The notes: generated from the sequence alone by a model not told the origin. A stretch of 64,000 nt of DNA from Variovorax soli NBRC 106424 (GCF_001591385.1 NZ_BCUU01000012.1:1-64000), one strand, 5' to 3'. Shown: positions 47,790 through 56,355, counted from the stretch's first letter. Numbers and translations: made by a program.

Positions 47790-49033
47790 GCAAGGCTTTG
47801 GAGGGTGTTCGCATCCTCGATTTCACGCACGTCCAGTCCGGACCGACCTGCACGCAACTGCTGGCCTGGTTCGGCGCCGATGTGATCAAGGTGGAACGCG
47901 CCGGTGAGGGCGACGCCACCCGCAGCCAACTGCGGGACATACCCGGCGTGGACAGCCTCTACTTCACCATGCTCAACCACAACAAGCGGTCCATCACGCT
48001 GGACACCAAGAAGCCCGAAGGGCGCAAGGTGCTGGACCGCCTGATCAAGACCTGCGACGTGCTGGTCGAGAATTTCGCGCCCGGCGCGCTCGACCGCATG
48101 GGCATCACGTGGGAACACATCCACGAGCTCAACCCGCGCATGATCGTGGCCTCGGTCAAGGGCTTCGGCCCGGGCAAGTACGAGGACTGCAAGGTCTACG
48201 AGAACGTGGCGCAGTGCGCCGGCGGCGCGGCGTCGACCACCGGCATGGAAGACGGCATTCCGATGGTGACCGGCGCGCAGATCGGCGACAGCGGCACCGG
48301 CCTGCACCTGGCGCTGGGCATCGTCGCGGCGCTGTACCAGCGCACCATGACCAACCGCGGCCAGAAGGTGCTCGCGCCCATGCAGGACGCGGTGCTCAAC
48401 CTGTGCCGCGTGAAGCTGCGCGACCAGCAGCGCCTGGACCGCACCGGCACCATGCACGAGTACCCGCAATATCCCGACGGCAAGTTCGGCGACGCGGTAC
48501 CGCGCGCCGGCAATGCATCGGGCGGCGGCCAGCCGGGCTCCATCCTCAAGTGCAAGGGCTGGGAGACCGACCCCAACGCCTACATCTACTTCATCACCCA
48601 GGGGGCCGCCTGGCCCGCCATCTGCCGAGTGATCGGCGAGGAAGGCTGGATCGAGGACGAGGCCTACGCCACGCCGCAGGCCCGCCTGCTGCACCTCAAG
48701 CCCATCTTCAAGCGCATCGAGCAGTGGACCATGACCAAGACCAAGTTCGAGGCCATGGACATCCTCAACCAATACGACATTCCCTGCGGGCCGATCCTGT
48801 CGATGAAGGAGATTGCCGAAGACGAATCGCTGCGCGCCACCGGCACGCTGGTGGAGGTGGACCACCCCACCCGCGGCAAGTACCTGACGGTGGGCAATCC
48901 GATCAAGCTGAGCGACAGCCCGACCGAGGTGACCCGCTCGCCCCTGCTGGGCGAGCACACCGACGAGGTGCTGGGCCAGCTGGGCTACAGCGCCGACGAA
49001 GTCGCGGCGCTGCGCGAACTCAAAGTGGTCTGA
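47786..49033 (+). CDS. Second class III CoA-transferase, formyl-CoA:oxalate type, 415 aa
   Basis: A clear paralogue of the preceding frc product: [46 protein letters not shown], nucleophile Asp168 in [15 protein letters not shown], and the glycine loop [24 protein letters not shown]. It could be a second Frc isoenzyme or use another CoA donor/acceptor pair (such as succinyl-CoA or acetyl-CoA with oxalate, as in E. coli-type YfdW/YfdE diversification). Translationally coupled to the PAS gene by a 4-bp overlap. A two-tier hairpin follows its stop. Confidence 0.92.
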   Translation: MSKALEGVRILDFTHVQSGPTCTQLLAWFGADVIKVERAGEGDATRSQLRDIPGVDSLYFTMLNHNKRSITLDTKKPEGRKVLDRLIKTCDVLVENFAPGALDRMGITWEHIHELNPRMIVASVKGFGPGKYEDCKVYENVAQCAGGAASTTGMEDGIPMVTGAQIGDSGTGLHLALGIVAALYQRTMTNRGQKVLAPMQDAVLNLCRVKLRDQQRLDRTGTMHEYPQYPDGKFGDAVPRAGNASGGGQPGSILKCKGWETDPNAYIYFITQGAAWPAICRVIGEEGWIEDEAYATPQARLLHLKPIFKRIEQWTMTKTKFEAMDILNQYDIPCGPILSMKEIAEDESLRATGTLVEVDHPTRGKYLTVGNPIKLSDSPTEVTRSPLLGEHTDEVLGQLGYSADEVAALRELKVV

Positions 49034-49043
49034 ACGCCGCCGC

Positions 49044-49096
49044 GCGAGCGGCTGCAATCCCAAGGCCGCCGTGCGCGGCCCAGGAGAGCCGCTCGC
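49044..49096 (+). terminator. Two-tier hairpin at the end of the oxalate operon
   Basis: The outer stem GCGAGCGGCT (49044-49053)/AGCCGCTCGC (49087-49096) is a perfect 10 bp. It encloses a second perfect stem GGCCGC/GCGGCC (49064-49080). There is no T run after it, so it may be a factor-assisted terminator or a 3'-end stabiliser. Confidence 0.55.
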
Positions 49097-49100
49097 CGAA

Positions 49101-49160
49101 ATGCATAACTGATCATTGATGATCTGAATTAAATACTTTGACTGTTATTTATTGATCGAG
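49101..49160. promoter_or_regulatory. AT-rich regulatory-looking stretch upstream of the 109-aa gene
   Basis: A marked AT-rich island within GC-rich DNA, with the palindrome GATCAT-TG-ATGATC (49111-49124) and TTGACT (49138-49143) as a -35 candidate. No convincing -10 lies at the right spacing. It is the likely promoter region of the three-gene operon that follows. Confidence 0.45.
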
Positions 49161-49237
49161 CCGCCCAAGATTCACCCAGTGCCGCCGCTTTCCGCCTTTC
49201 ATCCTCAACCCGCGGCACAAGTACAAGGAATCTGGTC

Positions 49238-49567
49238 ATGGTCAACGATCTGCCCACCCAATACCTCGACGAAGAACTCGATCGCAATGCCTTCAACGCC
49301 GCATTCAATGAACTGGGCCTTCGCTGGTACTGGGACTGCGATACCTACGTCGCGCTGCTGCGCGAACGTGCCGATGCACCGGCACGCGTGCGCTACTACC
49401 TCGAGTCGCAGCAGCCGCATCTGCTGCGCGCCTACGACGTCGACTTCCTGGGCGGCGTCATCCTGGAAAAGACGGCCGAGCACAAGCGCCGCATGGCGCA
49501 GTCCGGCCCCCTGGCCACCGCGCCATTCAACTGGGCCGAAACGCTGGGACGCGAACTCGGCATCTGA
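49238..49567 (+). CDS. Uncharacterised protein, 109 aa
   Basis: A small, acidic and aromatic-rich soluble protein with no signal peptide or membrane segment. Features include YLDEELDRNAFNAAFNELGLRWYWD near the N-terminus and a C-terminal GRELGI. The helical pattern suggests a compact all-alpha fold. I do not recognise a family. It is the first gene of a likely operon with the FAH-family gene (27 bp on) and the PanE-like gene, so it may be an accessory to that pathway. The ATG at 49238 is preceded by AAGGAATC. Confidence 0.75.
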   Translation: MVNDLPTQYLDEELDRNAFNAAFNELGLRWYWDCDTYVALLRERADAPARVRYYLESQQPHLLRAYDVDFLGGVILEKTAEHKRRMAQSGPLATAPFNWAETLGRELGI

Positions 49568-49594
49568 GCAACCCGCAGCCTGAAGGGACACACC

Positions 49595-50449
49595 GTGCGA
49601 ATCGACAACAACACCAGCCCCGGCCCCGCGCCGGCCCGCGCCTACCAACCGGTGGACGCGCCTCCCGCGCCGCAGCGCCGCTGGCTGCGCTTTCGCCACG
49701 CGGGCAAGACCGGCTTCGGCGTTCTGCACGGCAACACGGTGCACGAGTGGCACGGCGACATGTTCGGCGAATGCTCGCCCACCGGGTCCATCTTCACGGT
49801 GGCCGAGATCGAACTGCTCACGCCCACGCAGCCGACCAAGGTGATCGCGCTGTGGAACAACTTCAAGGCGCTGGGCGAGAAGCTGCAGCTGGCGGTGCCG
49901 GCCGAGCCGCTGTATCTGGTGAAGACACCCAACTCCTACCTCGCGCCCGGCCTCGCCATCCGCCCGCCGATCAGCGGCGGCAAGGTGGTGTTCGAGGGCG
50001 AACTGGGCATCGTCATCGGCAAGACCGCCACCGCGGTGAGCGAAGCGGACGCGCTGGACCATGTGTTCGGCTACACCTGCGCCAACGACGTCACGGTGGC
50101 CGACATCCTCAACCGCGACGCATCCTTCGCCCAGTGGGTGAGGGCCAAGGGCTTCGACACTTTCTGCCCGATGGGCCCGGTGGTCGCCACCGGCCTCGAT
50201 CCGGCCACGCTCACGGTCACGACGCTGCTGGACGGCCAGGTCCGCCAGAACTATCCCGTGAGCGACATGCGATTTTCGGTGGCGCAGCTGGTGAGCCTCA
50301 TCTCCATGGACATGACGCTCTACCCCGGCGACGTGATCCTGTGCGGCACATCCATCGGCGTGGGCTCGATGAAGCCGGGCAGTCATGTGGAGGTGGACAT
50401 TGCCGGCATCGGCCGCCTGTCCAACCCGTACGGCAGCGCACCGACCTGA
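49595..50449 (+). CDS. Fumarylacetoacetate hydrolase-family protein, 284 aa
   Basis: FAH-fold enzyme: the metal/catalytic region appears as FEGELGIVIGKTA, then YTCANDVTVADI (metal Asp), KGFDTFCPMGPVVATG and the C-terminal GDVILCGTSIGVGSMKPG. Members hydrate or hydrolyse C-C bonds of acylpyruvates or decarboxylate oxaloacetate-like acids. The extended Pro-rich N-terminus (~25 residues) is unusual. The start is a GTG at 49595 after GAAGGGA. The gene lies between the 109-residue protein and the PanE-like reductase, with 25-27 bp gaps. The substrate is unassigned. Confidence 0.9.
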   Translation: MRIDNNTSPGPAPARAYQPVDAPPAPQRRWLRFRHAGKTGFGVLHGNTVHEWHGDMFGECSPTGSIFTVAEIELLTPTQPTKVIALWNNFKALGEKLQLAVPAEPLYLVKTPNSYLAPGLAIRPPISGGKVVFEGELGIVIGKTATAVSEADALDHVFGYTCANDVTVADILNRDASFAQWVRAKGFDTFCPMGPVVATGLDPATLTVTTLLDGQVRQNYPVSDMRFSVAQLVSLISMDMTLYPGDVILCGTSIGVGSMKPGSHVEVDIAGIGRLSNPYGSAPT

Positions 50450-50474
50450 TTTCAAAACTCCCGGGAAGACTCTC

Positions 50475-51485
50475 ATGAAGATTGCAGTGATCGGCGCCGG
50501 CGCCATCGGCGGCCTGGTGGGCGCAAAGCTCGCCCTGGCTGGCGAGGACGTCACTTTCATCGTCCGCGGCAAGAACCTGGAAACCATACGCGCCAACGGC
50601 TTCAAGCTGATCAGCGCCGAAGGCCAGGAAGAAGTCGCGCGGCAGGTCAAGGCCACCGACCGCTATGAAGAAGCGGGTCCGCAGGACGTGGTGATCCTGG
50701 CCATGAAGGCCCACCAGCTGGAGGCGGTGCTCAAGGACCTGCCCCGGCTCTTCGGCCCCGATACGGTGGTGGTCACCATGCAGAACGGCATTCCCTTCTG
50801 GTACTTCCAGAAGCATGGCGGCACGCTGGAAGGCCACACGGTGCGCAGCGTCGACCCCGACGGCGCCGTGGCGGCGGGCATCCCGGCCTCGCGCATCCTC
50901 GGCTGCGTGGTCTACCCCGCGTCCGAACTGGTGGCGCCGGGCGTGGTGCAGCACATCGAGGGCGAGCGCTTCCCGCTGGGCGAACTCGACGGCAGCACGA
51001 CCGAGCGCGTCCAGCGCGTGGCCGATGCGCTGACCCGCGCCGGCTTCAAGTCGCCGGTGCTGGACAACATCCGCGCCGAGATCTGGCTCAAGCTGTGGGG
51101 CAACCTGACCTTCAACCCGATCAGCGCGCTGTCGCATGCCACGCTGGTGGACATCTGCCAGTACCCGCTGTCGCGCGAACTGGCCGCCAACATGATGCGC
51201 GAGGCGCAGACGGCCGCCAACAAGCTGGGCATCGAGTTCCGCGTGCCGCTGGAAAAACGCATTGCCGGCGCCGAGAAGGTGGGCAAGCACAAGACATCGA
51301 TGCTTCAGGACGTCGAAGCCGGCCGCGCCCCCGAGATCGATGCGCTGGTGGGTTCGGTGGCCGAGCTGGCACGGCTGACCGAAACGCCCACGCCGCACAT
51401 CGACACGGTGTATGCACTCGTGAAGCTGCTGGCACGCGGCATGGAAGAAGCCGGCGCCGGTGTGCGCATGCAGTCTGCGGGCTGA
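50475..51485 (+). CDS. 2-dehydropantoate 2-reductase-family (ApbA/PanE) oxidoreductase, 336 aa
   Basis: NADPH-dependent ketoacid reductase fold. The N-terminal Rossmann motif is MKIAVIGAGAIGGLVGAKLALAGEDVTFIVRG, followed by VILAMKAHQLEAVL, QNGIPFWYF and the C-terminal helical domain with KLWGNLTFNPISAL (catalytic Lys/Asn region). True PanE makes pantoate; many paralogues in catabolic operons reduce other 2-oxo acids. Position behind an FAH-family gene favours a catabolic role. It is the last gene of the operon and is stopped by the hairpin at 51542-51569. Confidence 0.9.
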   Translation: MKIAVIGAGAIGGLVGAKLALAGEDVTFIVRGKNLETIRANGFKLISAEGQEEVARQVKATDRYEEAGPQDVVILAMKAHQLEAVLKDLPRLFGPDTVVVTMQNGIPFWYFQKHGGTLEGHTVRSVDPDGAVAAGIPASRILGCVVYPASELVAPGVVQHIEGERFPLGELDGSTTERVQRVADALTRAGFKSPVLDNIRAEIWLKLWGNLTFNPISALSHATLVDICQYPLSRELAANMMREAQTAANKLGIEFRVPLEKRIAGAEKVGKHKTSMLQDVEAGRAPEIDALVGSVAELARLTETPTPHIDTVYALVKLLARGMEEAGAGVRMQSAG

Positions 51486-51541
51486 AGCCCCCGAAACGCC
51501 CCCTCGAACCTGGGGCCGCGCGCCCCTGAAGGGCAGAAAAC

Positions 51542-51569
51542 AAAAAAGCCACCCGAAGGTGGCTTTTTT
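51542..51569. terminator. Intrinsic terminator after the PanE-like gene
   Basis: AAAAAAGCCACC-CGAA-GGTGGCTTTTTT, a perfect stem with A and T runs, 56 bp after the stop and before tRNA-Gly on the opposite strand. It can act in both directions. Confidence 0.93.
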
Positions 51570-51597
51570 GCTTCTTGCTTGCAATGAAAGAAGAACT

Positions 51598-51673
<76 letters not shown>

Positions 51674-51731
51674 GAAGACATCGATTATATGACAAAAAAA
51701 AGGGCTCTCCGGACGGAGCCCTTCGAATTTG

Positions 51732-52661
51732 TCAGCGCACCGGCCCGAGCGGCACGATCTTCTGGATCAACGCTTCGCCATCGGACAGCAGGAAGTCCTT
51801 GAAGGCCTGCGCCACCGGCGGCAGCCGCTTGGTGCGCCGGTGCACCACGTACCAGTTGCGCATGAGCGGAAAGCCCTGCACATCCAGCACCGCCAGCGTG
51901 CCCGTGCGCAGTTCCAGGCTGAGCGTGTGTGCCGACAAAAAGCCCAGGCCCATGCCGGCGATCACCGCCTGCTTGATGGTCTCGGTGCTGCGGATCTCCA
52001 TGGCCATGCGCAGCTGCGGCAAGTGCTCGCCGAAAGCGTCTTCCAGCGCATGCTGCGTGTCGGAGCCTTTTTCACGCAGCACGAAGGGCTCCTTCATGAT
52101 GCGCGCCATCGGAATCTTCTTGCGCCCCACCAGCGGGTGCTGCGGCGCGGCCACGATCACATACGGGTGGGGTGCGAAGGCCTGCGCCACGGTGTCCATG
52201 TCGGTGGGCGGACGCACCATCACCGCCAGGTCGGTCTGGTTTTCGCTGATGCACGCGAGAAGCTCGGCCCGGTTGTGCACCGTGAAGTTGAGCGTCACGC
52301 CCTTGTTGCGGCCGGCGAACTCGACCAGCAGGCGCGGCAGGAAGTAGTCGCCCGCGCTGATCACGCCCACGTTCAGGCGCCCGCCCGTCACGCCCCGAAA
52401 CTGCGTCATCGCGGCTTCGGCCGCTTCGAACTGCCCGATGATGCTGCGGCTGATGGTGAGGAGCTCCGCACCCGCGGCCGTCAGGTAGACCTTCTTGCCG
52501 AACTGCTCGAACAGCGCGTTGCCCGCATGCTCCTCGAGCTTGCTCACCTGCGTGGAAACGGCCGGCTGCGTGAGGTGCAACTCTTCGGCCGCCCGCGAGA
52601 AGCTCAGGTGGCGCGCCACCGCCTCGAACACCTTCAGCTGGCGCAGGGTGGCGTTCTTCAC
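51732..52661 (-). CDS. LysR-family regulator (CbbR-like group), 309 aa
   Basis: The N-terminal helix-turn-helix (TLRQLKVFEAVARHLSFSRAAEELHLTQPAVSTQVSKLEEHAG) and effector domain (GRLNVGVISAGDYFLPRLLVEF) resemble the CbbR/RbcR group of carbon-fixation regulators, though no Calvin-cycle genes are here. The likely start is a GTG at 52661. It lies 34 bp downstream of the quinone oxidoreductase gene on the same strand, so the two may be cotranscribed. Effector unknown. Confidence 0.9.
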   Translation of the reverse strand: MKNATLRQLKVFEAVARHLSFSRAAEELHLTQPAVSTQVSKLEEHAGNALFEQFGKKVYLTAAGAELLTISRSIIGQFEAAEAAMTQFRGVTGGRLNVGVISAGDYFLPRLLVEFAGRNKGVTLNFTVHNRAELLACISENQTDLAVMVRPPTDMDTVAQAFAPHPYVIVAAPQHPLVGRKKIPMARIMKEPFVLREKGSDTQHALEDAFGEHLPQLRMAMEIRSTETIKQAVIAGMGLGFLSAHTLSLELRTGTLAVLDVQGFPLMRNWYVVHRRTKRLPPVAQAFKDFLLSDGEALIQKIVPLGPVR

Positions 52662-52695
52662 CGGGGGCCCACCCCCCTGCGCGGGCAGCGCGGTC

Positions 52696-53685
52696 TCATT
52701 GCAGAGTCAGGATGGTGCAGCCTGTGGTCTTGCGCGCCTCCAGGTCACGGTGCGCCTGCTGCACGTCGGCCAGGGCGTAGCGCTGGTCGATCGGGATCTT
52801 CACCGCGCCGTTTTGCACCACCGCGAACAGGTCGTCGGCCATGGCCTGCGTGCTTTCGCGCGTGGCCATGTGGGTGAACAGCGTGGGCCGCGTCATGTAC
52901 AGCGACCCCTTGGACGCCAGCAGCCCCATGTTCACCGGCGGCACCGGCCCCGAGCCGTTGCCAAACACCGCCAGCAGGCCGAAGGGGCGCAGGCAGTCTA
53001 GCGAGCCTTCCCAGGTGTCCTTGCCCACCGAGTCGTAGGCCACCTTCACGCCCTTGCCGCCGGTGATCTCCTTCACGCGCTGCGCAAAGTTGTCCTTGGT
53101 GTAGTTGATGCAGTGGGCCGCGCCATGGTCCAGCGCCAGCTGGCACTTGGCATCGGTGCCGGCCGTGCCGATCAGCTTCAGGCCCAGCGCCTTGGCCCAC
53201 TGGCAGGCGATGAGGCCCACGCCGCCCGCGGCCGCGTGGAACAGGATGTGGTCGCCCGGCTGCAGGCCCTCGGCCGGCAGCGTTTTCTTCAGCAGGTACT
53301 GCGCCGTGAGGCCCTTGAGCATCATGGCCGCGCCCGTCTCGAAGGAGATGGCATCAGGCAGCTTGCACACGTTCCTGGCCGGCATCACGCGCAGATCGCA
53401 GTAGGCACCGGGCGGCTGGCTGGCATAAGCAGCGCGATCGCCCGCCTTCAGGTGCGTCACGCCCTCGCCCACCGCCTCGACCACGCCGGCGGCTTCCATG
53501 CCCAGTTGCAGGGGCATGGCAAAGGGGTAGAGCCCGCTGCGCTGGTAAGTGTCGATGAAGTTCAGCCCCACCGCATGGTGGCGGATGCGGATCTCGCCCG
53601 GGCCGGGCTCGCCCACCTCGACCTCGACCAGCTTCAGTTCTTCAGGACCGCCATTGCGGTCGATGCGGATGGCTCTGCTCTTCAT
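52696..53685 (-). CDS. Quinone oxidoreductase-like zinc-free alcohol dehydrogenase (MDR), 329 aa
   Basis: NADPH:quinone reductase (QOR/zeta-crystallin) family. Family elements are LVEVEVGEPGPGEIRIRHHAVGLNFIDTYQRSGLYP, the nucleotide motif HAAAGGVGLIACQWAKALG, and GGKGVKVAYDSVGKDTW. The zinc-binding residues of alcohol dehydrogenases are absent. Two ATGs in a row (53688, 53685) follow GAGGA; the second has better spacing. It reduces quinones or reactive alkenals in the cytoplasm. It is divergent from a lipoprotein gene across 247 bp that contain no gene. Confidence 0.92.
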   Translation of the reverse strand: MKSRAIRIDRNGGPEELKLVEVEVGEPGPGEIRIRHHAVGLNFIDTYQRSGLYPFAMPLQLGMEAAGVVEAVGEGVTHLKAGDRAAYASQPPGAYCDLRVMPARNVCKLPDAISFETGAAMMLKGLTAQYLLKKTLPAEGLQPGDHILFHAAAGGVGLIACQWAKALGLKLIGTAGTDAKCQLALDHGAAHCINYTKDNFAQRVKEITGGKGVKVAYDSVGKDTWEGSLDCLRPFGLLAVFGNGSGPVPPVNMGLLASKGSLYMTRPTLFTHMATRESTQAMADDLFAVVQNGAVKIPIDQRYALADVQQAHRDLEARKTTGCTILTLQ

Positions 53686-53932
53686 CATCGATCCTCGGAA
53701 AGTGCTTGCAAACCGCCGGATGTTGCCACGAAGGCCGAGCACGCGCAGGCGGCGGGCCACAAGCAGCCGGAACCTGCGATGTCACATAGGCGATACCGGA
53801 TCCGGGAAAGCCCAGCCCGGGGCCGCGGCCTGCGACCTCTACGCTCGGCCCCGCGGATGCGGCGCTCGCAGGAGCTCCCGATCTGCCTTTGCGCTTTCTT
53901 CAAGAACACAACAACGCCCGGAGACTCAACTG

Positions 53933-55438
53933 ATGCAAATGACCCGCCACGCCTGGATGGCCGCTGCCCTGCTCTCGCTCGCCGCGTGCGGAGGAGGTAG
54001 TTCCCCGCCGCCTGCTCCCGCTCCCGCGCCGGCACCTGCGCCAGCCCCGGCGCCCGCCCCGGCCCCTGAAGAAAAGCGCGCACAAGACGACCGCAGCTTT
54101 GCGCCGTCGCCCCAGGACGCCCAGGCCACCACCTTCGACGCTATGGCTTCCGCCCCGTCCGACACGGTGGACATGAGCACCACCAGCCGCTGGGCCGGCA
54201 TGCTCGACGGCGCGGCCTATCACGTGGAAGTGCCGCAGAACTGGAACGGCAAGCTGGTGATGTACGCACACGGCTACGCCGGCCAGGGCAGCACGCTGGG
54301 CATTTCCGATCCTTCCATCCGCCGGCACCTGATCCAGAAGGGCTATGCCTGGGCGGCTTCGAGCTACAGCAAGAACTACTACGACGTGCGCGCCGGCGTC
54401 GAGGACACCAATGCCCTGGCGCTGGCCTTCGGCGATATCGCCAAGAAGAACGGCCGCACGCTGGCCGCGCCGACCAAGACCTTCATCATCGGTCACTCGA
54501 TGGGCGGCCACATCGCCGGCGCAGCGGTGGAAAAGGAGACGCTGGCCACCGCCAACCACAAGGTGAGCTATGCGGGCGCCGTGCCCATGTGCGGTGTGAT
54601 GGGCGACACCCAGCTGTTCGACTACTTCGCGGGCGCGCAACTTGCCGCTCAGGCGCTGACGGGCTATGCCGGCTCCGCCATGACGGAGTGGAAGAACATC
54701 CAGGCGAATGTCGTTCCGCAGCTGATGACGGTCGGCCAGGATGGCTCGATCACACCTGTCGGCCAGCTCGGCCTGGCCTATGCCGGCGTGATCATGAACC
54801 TCACCGGCGGCCCGCGGCCCTTGTTCGACGTCGGATTCGGCAAGGGGCAGTCCTTCCTGGCGCCCATGCAACTGGCCTTCGGCGGCGACGGCACGGTGGA
54901 CGGCATCCTCAACAAGAACGTGCTGGACACCAGCAGCATCGTCTACAACACCGGCGATGCGCCCTCTTCGGCGCAGCTCAATGCCATCGTGCAGAAGCTC
55001 ACGGCCGCGCCGGACGCCAACCGCCTGCGCACCGATGGCCTGCGCTGGATTCCGCAGGTCAACGGCGAGTTCAGCGTACCGGTGGTGACGCTGCACACCC
55101 TGGGCGACCTGTTCGTGCCCTTCGGCATGGAGCAGATCTACCGCAAGCGCGCGCAAGCCAAGGGCAGCGACGGCATGCTGGTGCAGCGGGCCATCCGCGG
55201 CATCACGCACTGCGACTTCACCATCGCCGAGCAGGTCCGGGCCTTCGACGACATGATCAACTGGGCGGAGAACAACGTGAAGCCCGCCGGCGACGACGTG
55301 CTGACGCCCGCGACAGTGGCCGCCGACGGCTACGGCTGCACCTTCTCCGAGGTGGCTCCCGCCAGCCCGGACGATACCGACCAGATCAAGGGCGTGCGCG
55401 CCCTGCTGGCCTCGGTCAAGGCGTGCCCTGCCCCGTAA
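53933..55438 (+). CDS. Alpha/beta-hydrolase lipoprotein with Pro-Ala-rich linker, 501 aa
   Basis: A lipoprotein signal peptide ends at the lipobox LAAC (Cys19). It is followed by Ser/Gly and a pure (Pro-Ala) linker to residue 45, a likely cell-envelope spacer. The catalytic domain has PQNWNGKLVMYAHGYAG and the nucleophile elbow GHSMGGH, plus late Asp/His candidates (LGDLFVPF; RGITHCDFT). This resembles the tannase/feruloyl or 3-hydroxybutyrate-oligomer hydrolase-like esterases, but the substrate is not clear. The ATG at 53933 has GGAG 9 bases upstream. The gene ends at a strong terminator. Confidence 0.85.
   Translation: MQMTRHAWMAAALLSLAACGGGSSPPPAPAPAPAPAPAPAPAPAPEEKRAQDDRSFAPSPQDAQATTFDAMASAPSDTVDMSTTSRWAGMLDGAAYHVEVPQNWNGKLVMYAHGYAGQGSTLGISDPSIRRHLIQKGYAWAASSYSKNYYDVRAGVEDTNALALAFGDIAKKNGRTLAAPTKTFIIGHSMGGHIAGAAVEKETLATANHKVSYAGAVPMCGVMGDTQLFDYFAGAQLAAQALTGYAGSAMTEWKNIQANVVPQLMTVGQDGSITPVGQLGLAYAGVIMNLTGGPRPLFDVGFGKGQSFLAPMQLAFGGDGTVDGILNKNVLDTSSIVYNTGDAPSSAQLNAIVQKLTAAPDANRLRTDGLRWIPQVNGEFSVPVVTLHTLGDLFVPFGMEQIYRKRAQAKGSDGMLVQRAIRGITHCDFTIAEQVRAFDDMINWAENNVKPAGDDVLTPATVAADGYGCTFSEVAPASPDDTDQIKGVRALLASVKACPAP
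54005..54067 (+). repeat. Pro-Ala dipeptide repeat tract in the lipoprotein gene
   Basis: 21 codons encoding PP(PA)9P (residues 25-45). Codons vary (CCT/CCC/CCG/CCA, GCT/GCC/GCG/GCA), so the peptide pattern is selected rather than being a simple DNA microsatellite. Confidence 0.85.
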
Positions 55439-55455
55439 CGCACCCGCGGAAAACG

Positions 55456-55485
55456 AAAGGGCCGGTTCCAGGACCGGCCCTTTTT
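55456..55485. terminator. Intrinsic terminator after the lipoprotein gene
   Basis: AAAGGGCCGGT pairs with ACCGGCCCTTT around a short loop (TCCAGG), then more T. It separates the lipoprotein gene from the convergent SDR operon and can serve both. Confidence 0.93.
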
Positions 55486-55505
55486 CCTTGAAGACTGGAA
55501 TCGAA

Positions 55506-56294
55506 TCAGTACGTCCCAGGGTACGCCCCGCCGTCCGGCAGGATGTTCTGGCCCGTCAGGTAACCCGCCTGCACGCTGCACAGGAAGGCGCAGATGGCGC
55601 CGAATTCCTCGGCCGTTCCGTAGCGGCCCGCCGGAATCTGCGCCTGCTGCACGCGCCGCACCTCGTCGACCGACTTGCCGCTCTTCTTGGCCGCGGCGCT
55701 GATGGTGCCGCCCAGGCGGTCGGTGTCGAACTTGCCGGGCAGCAGGTTGTTGATGGTGACGCCCTTGGCCGCAATACTGCTGCGCGCCACGCCCGCGACA
55801 AAGCCGGTGAGGCCGCTGCGCGCACCGTTGGACAGGCCCAGGATGTCGATGGGCGACTTCACCGAGCTGGAGGTGATGTTGACGATGCGCCCGAAGCCGC
55901 GCTGGGCCATGCCGTCCACCGTGGCCTTGATCAGCTCGATGGGCGTGAGCATGTTGGCGTCCACTGCCTTGATCCAGGCCTCGCGGTCCCAGTCGCGGAA
56001 GTCGCCGGGCGGCGGGCCGCCCGCGTTGGTGACCACGATGTCGAAGTCGCGCTGCAGCGCGAACACCTGGGCACGGCCGGCTTCGGTGGTGATGTCGGTG
56101 GCCAGCGCGCGCACCGTGGCACCGCCGGTGGCCGCCGTGCGCAGCTGCGCGGCAGCGCTGTCCAGCGCCTCCTGGCCGCGCGCGACGATCAGCACGTTGA
56201 CGCCCTCGCGCACCAGCGCCAGCGCGCAGCCATAGCCCAACCCCTTGCTCGCACCGCACACCAGTGCGGTGCGGCCTGCAATGCCCAGATCCAT
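55506..56294 (-). CDS. SDR-family protein with atypical active site, 262 aa
   Basis: Short-chain dehydrogenase/reductase fold with the NAD(P) motif LVCGASKGLGYGCA and the NAGG structural motif (VTNAGGPPPGDF). The catalytic Ser region is NITSSSVKSP, but the YxxxK motif reads LSNGAR: neither the Tyr nor the Lys is at its usual place. Similar SDRs with an NGAR segment are known as a divergent subgroup annotated as 3-oxoacyl-ACP reductase-like. A C-terminal PDGGAYPGTY is conserved. It is the last gene of the leftward operon Bug-GGT-EamA-SDR. The activity is uncertain. Confidence 0.9.
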   Translation of the reverse strand: MDLGIAGRTALVCGASKGLGYGCALALVREGVNVLIVARGQEALDSAAAQLRTAATGGATVRALATDITTEAGRAQVFALQRDFDIVVTNAGGPPPGDFRDWDREAWIKAVDANMLTPIELIKATVDGMAQRGFGRIVNITSSSVKSPIDILGLSNGARSGLTGFVAGVARSSIAAKGVTINNLLPGKFDTDRLGGTISAAAKKSGKSVDEVRRVQQAQIPAGRYGTAEEFGAICAFLCSVQAGYLTGQNILPDGGAYPGTY

Positions 56295-56355
56295 GTGGAA
56301 AGCTCCGAAGAAGAAGAAAGAAAGCGAATTCTGAAGCGCCGGAACAAGCCGCGCT

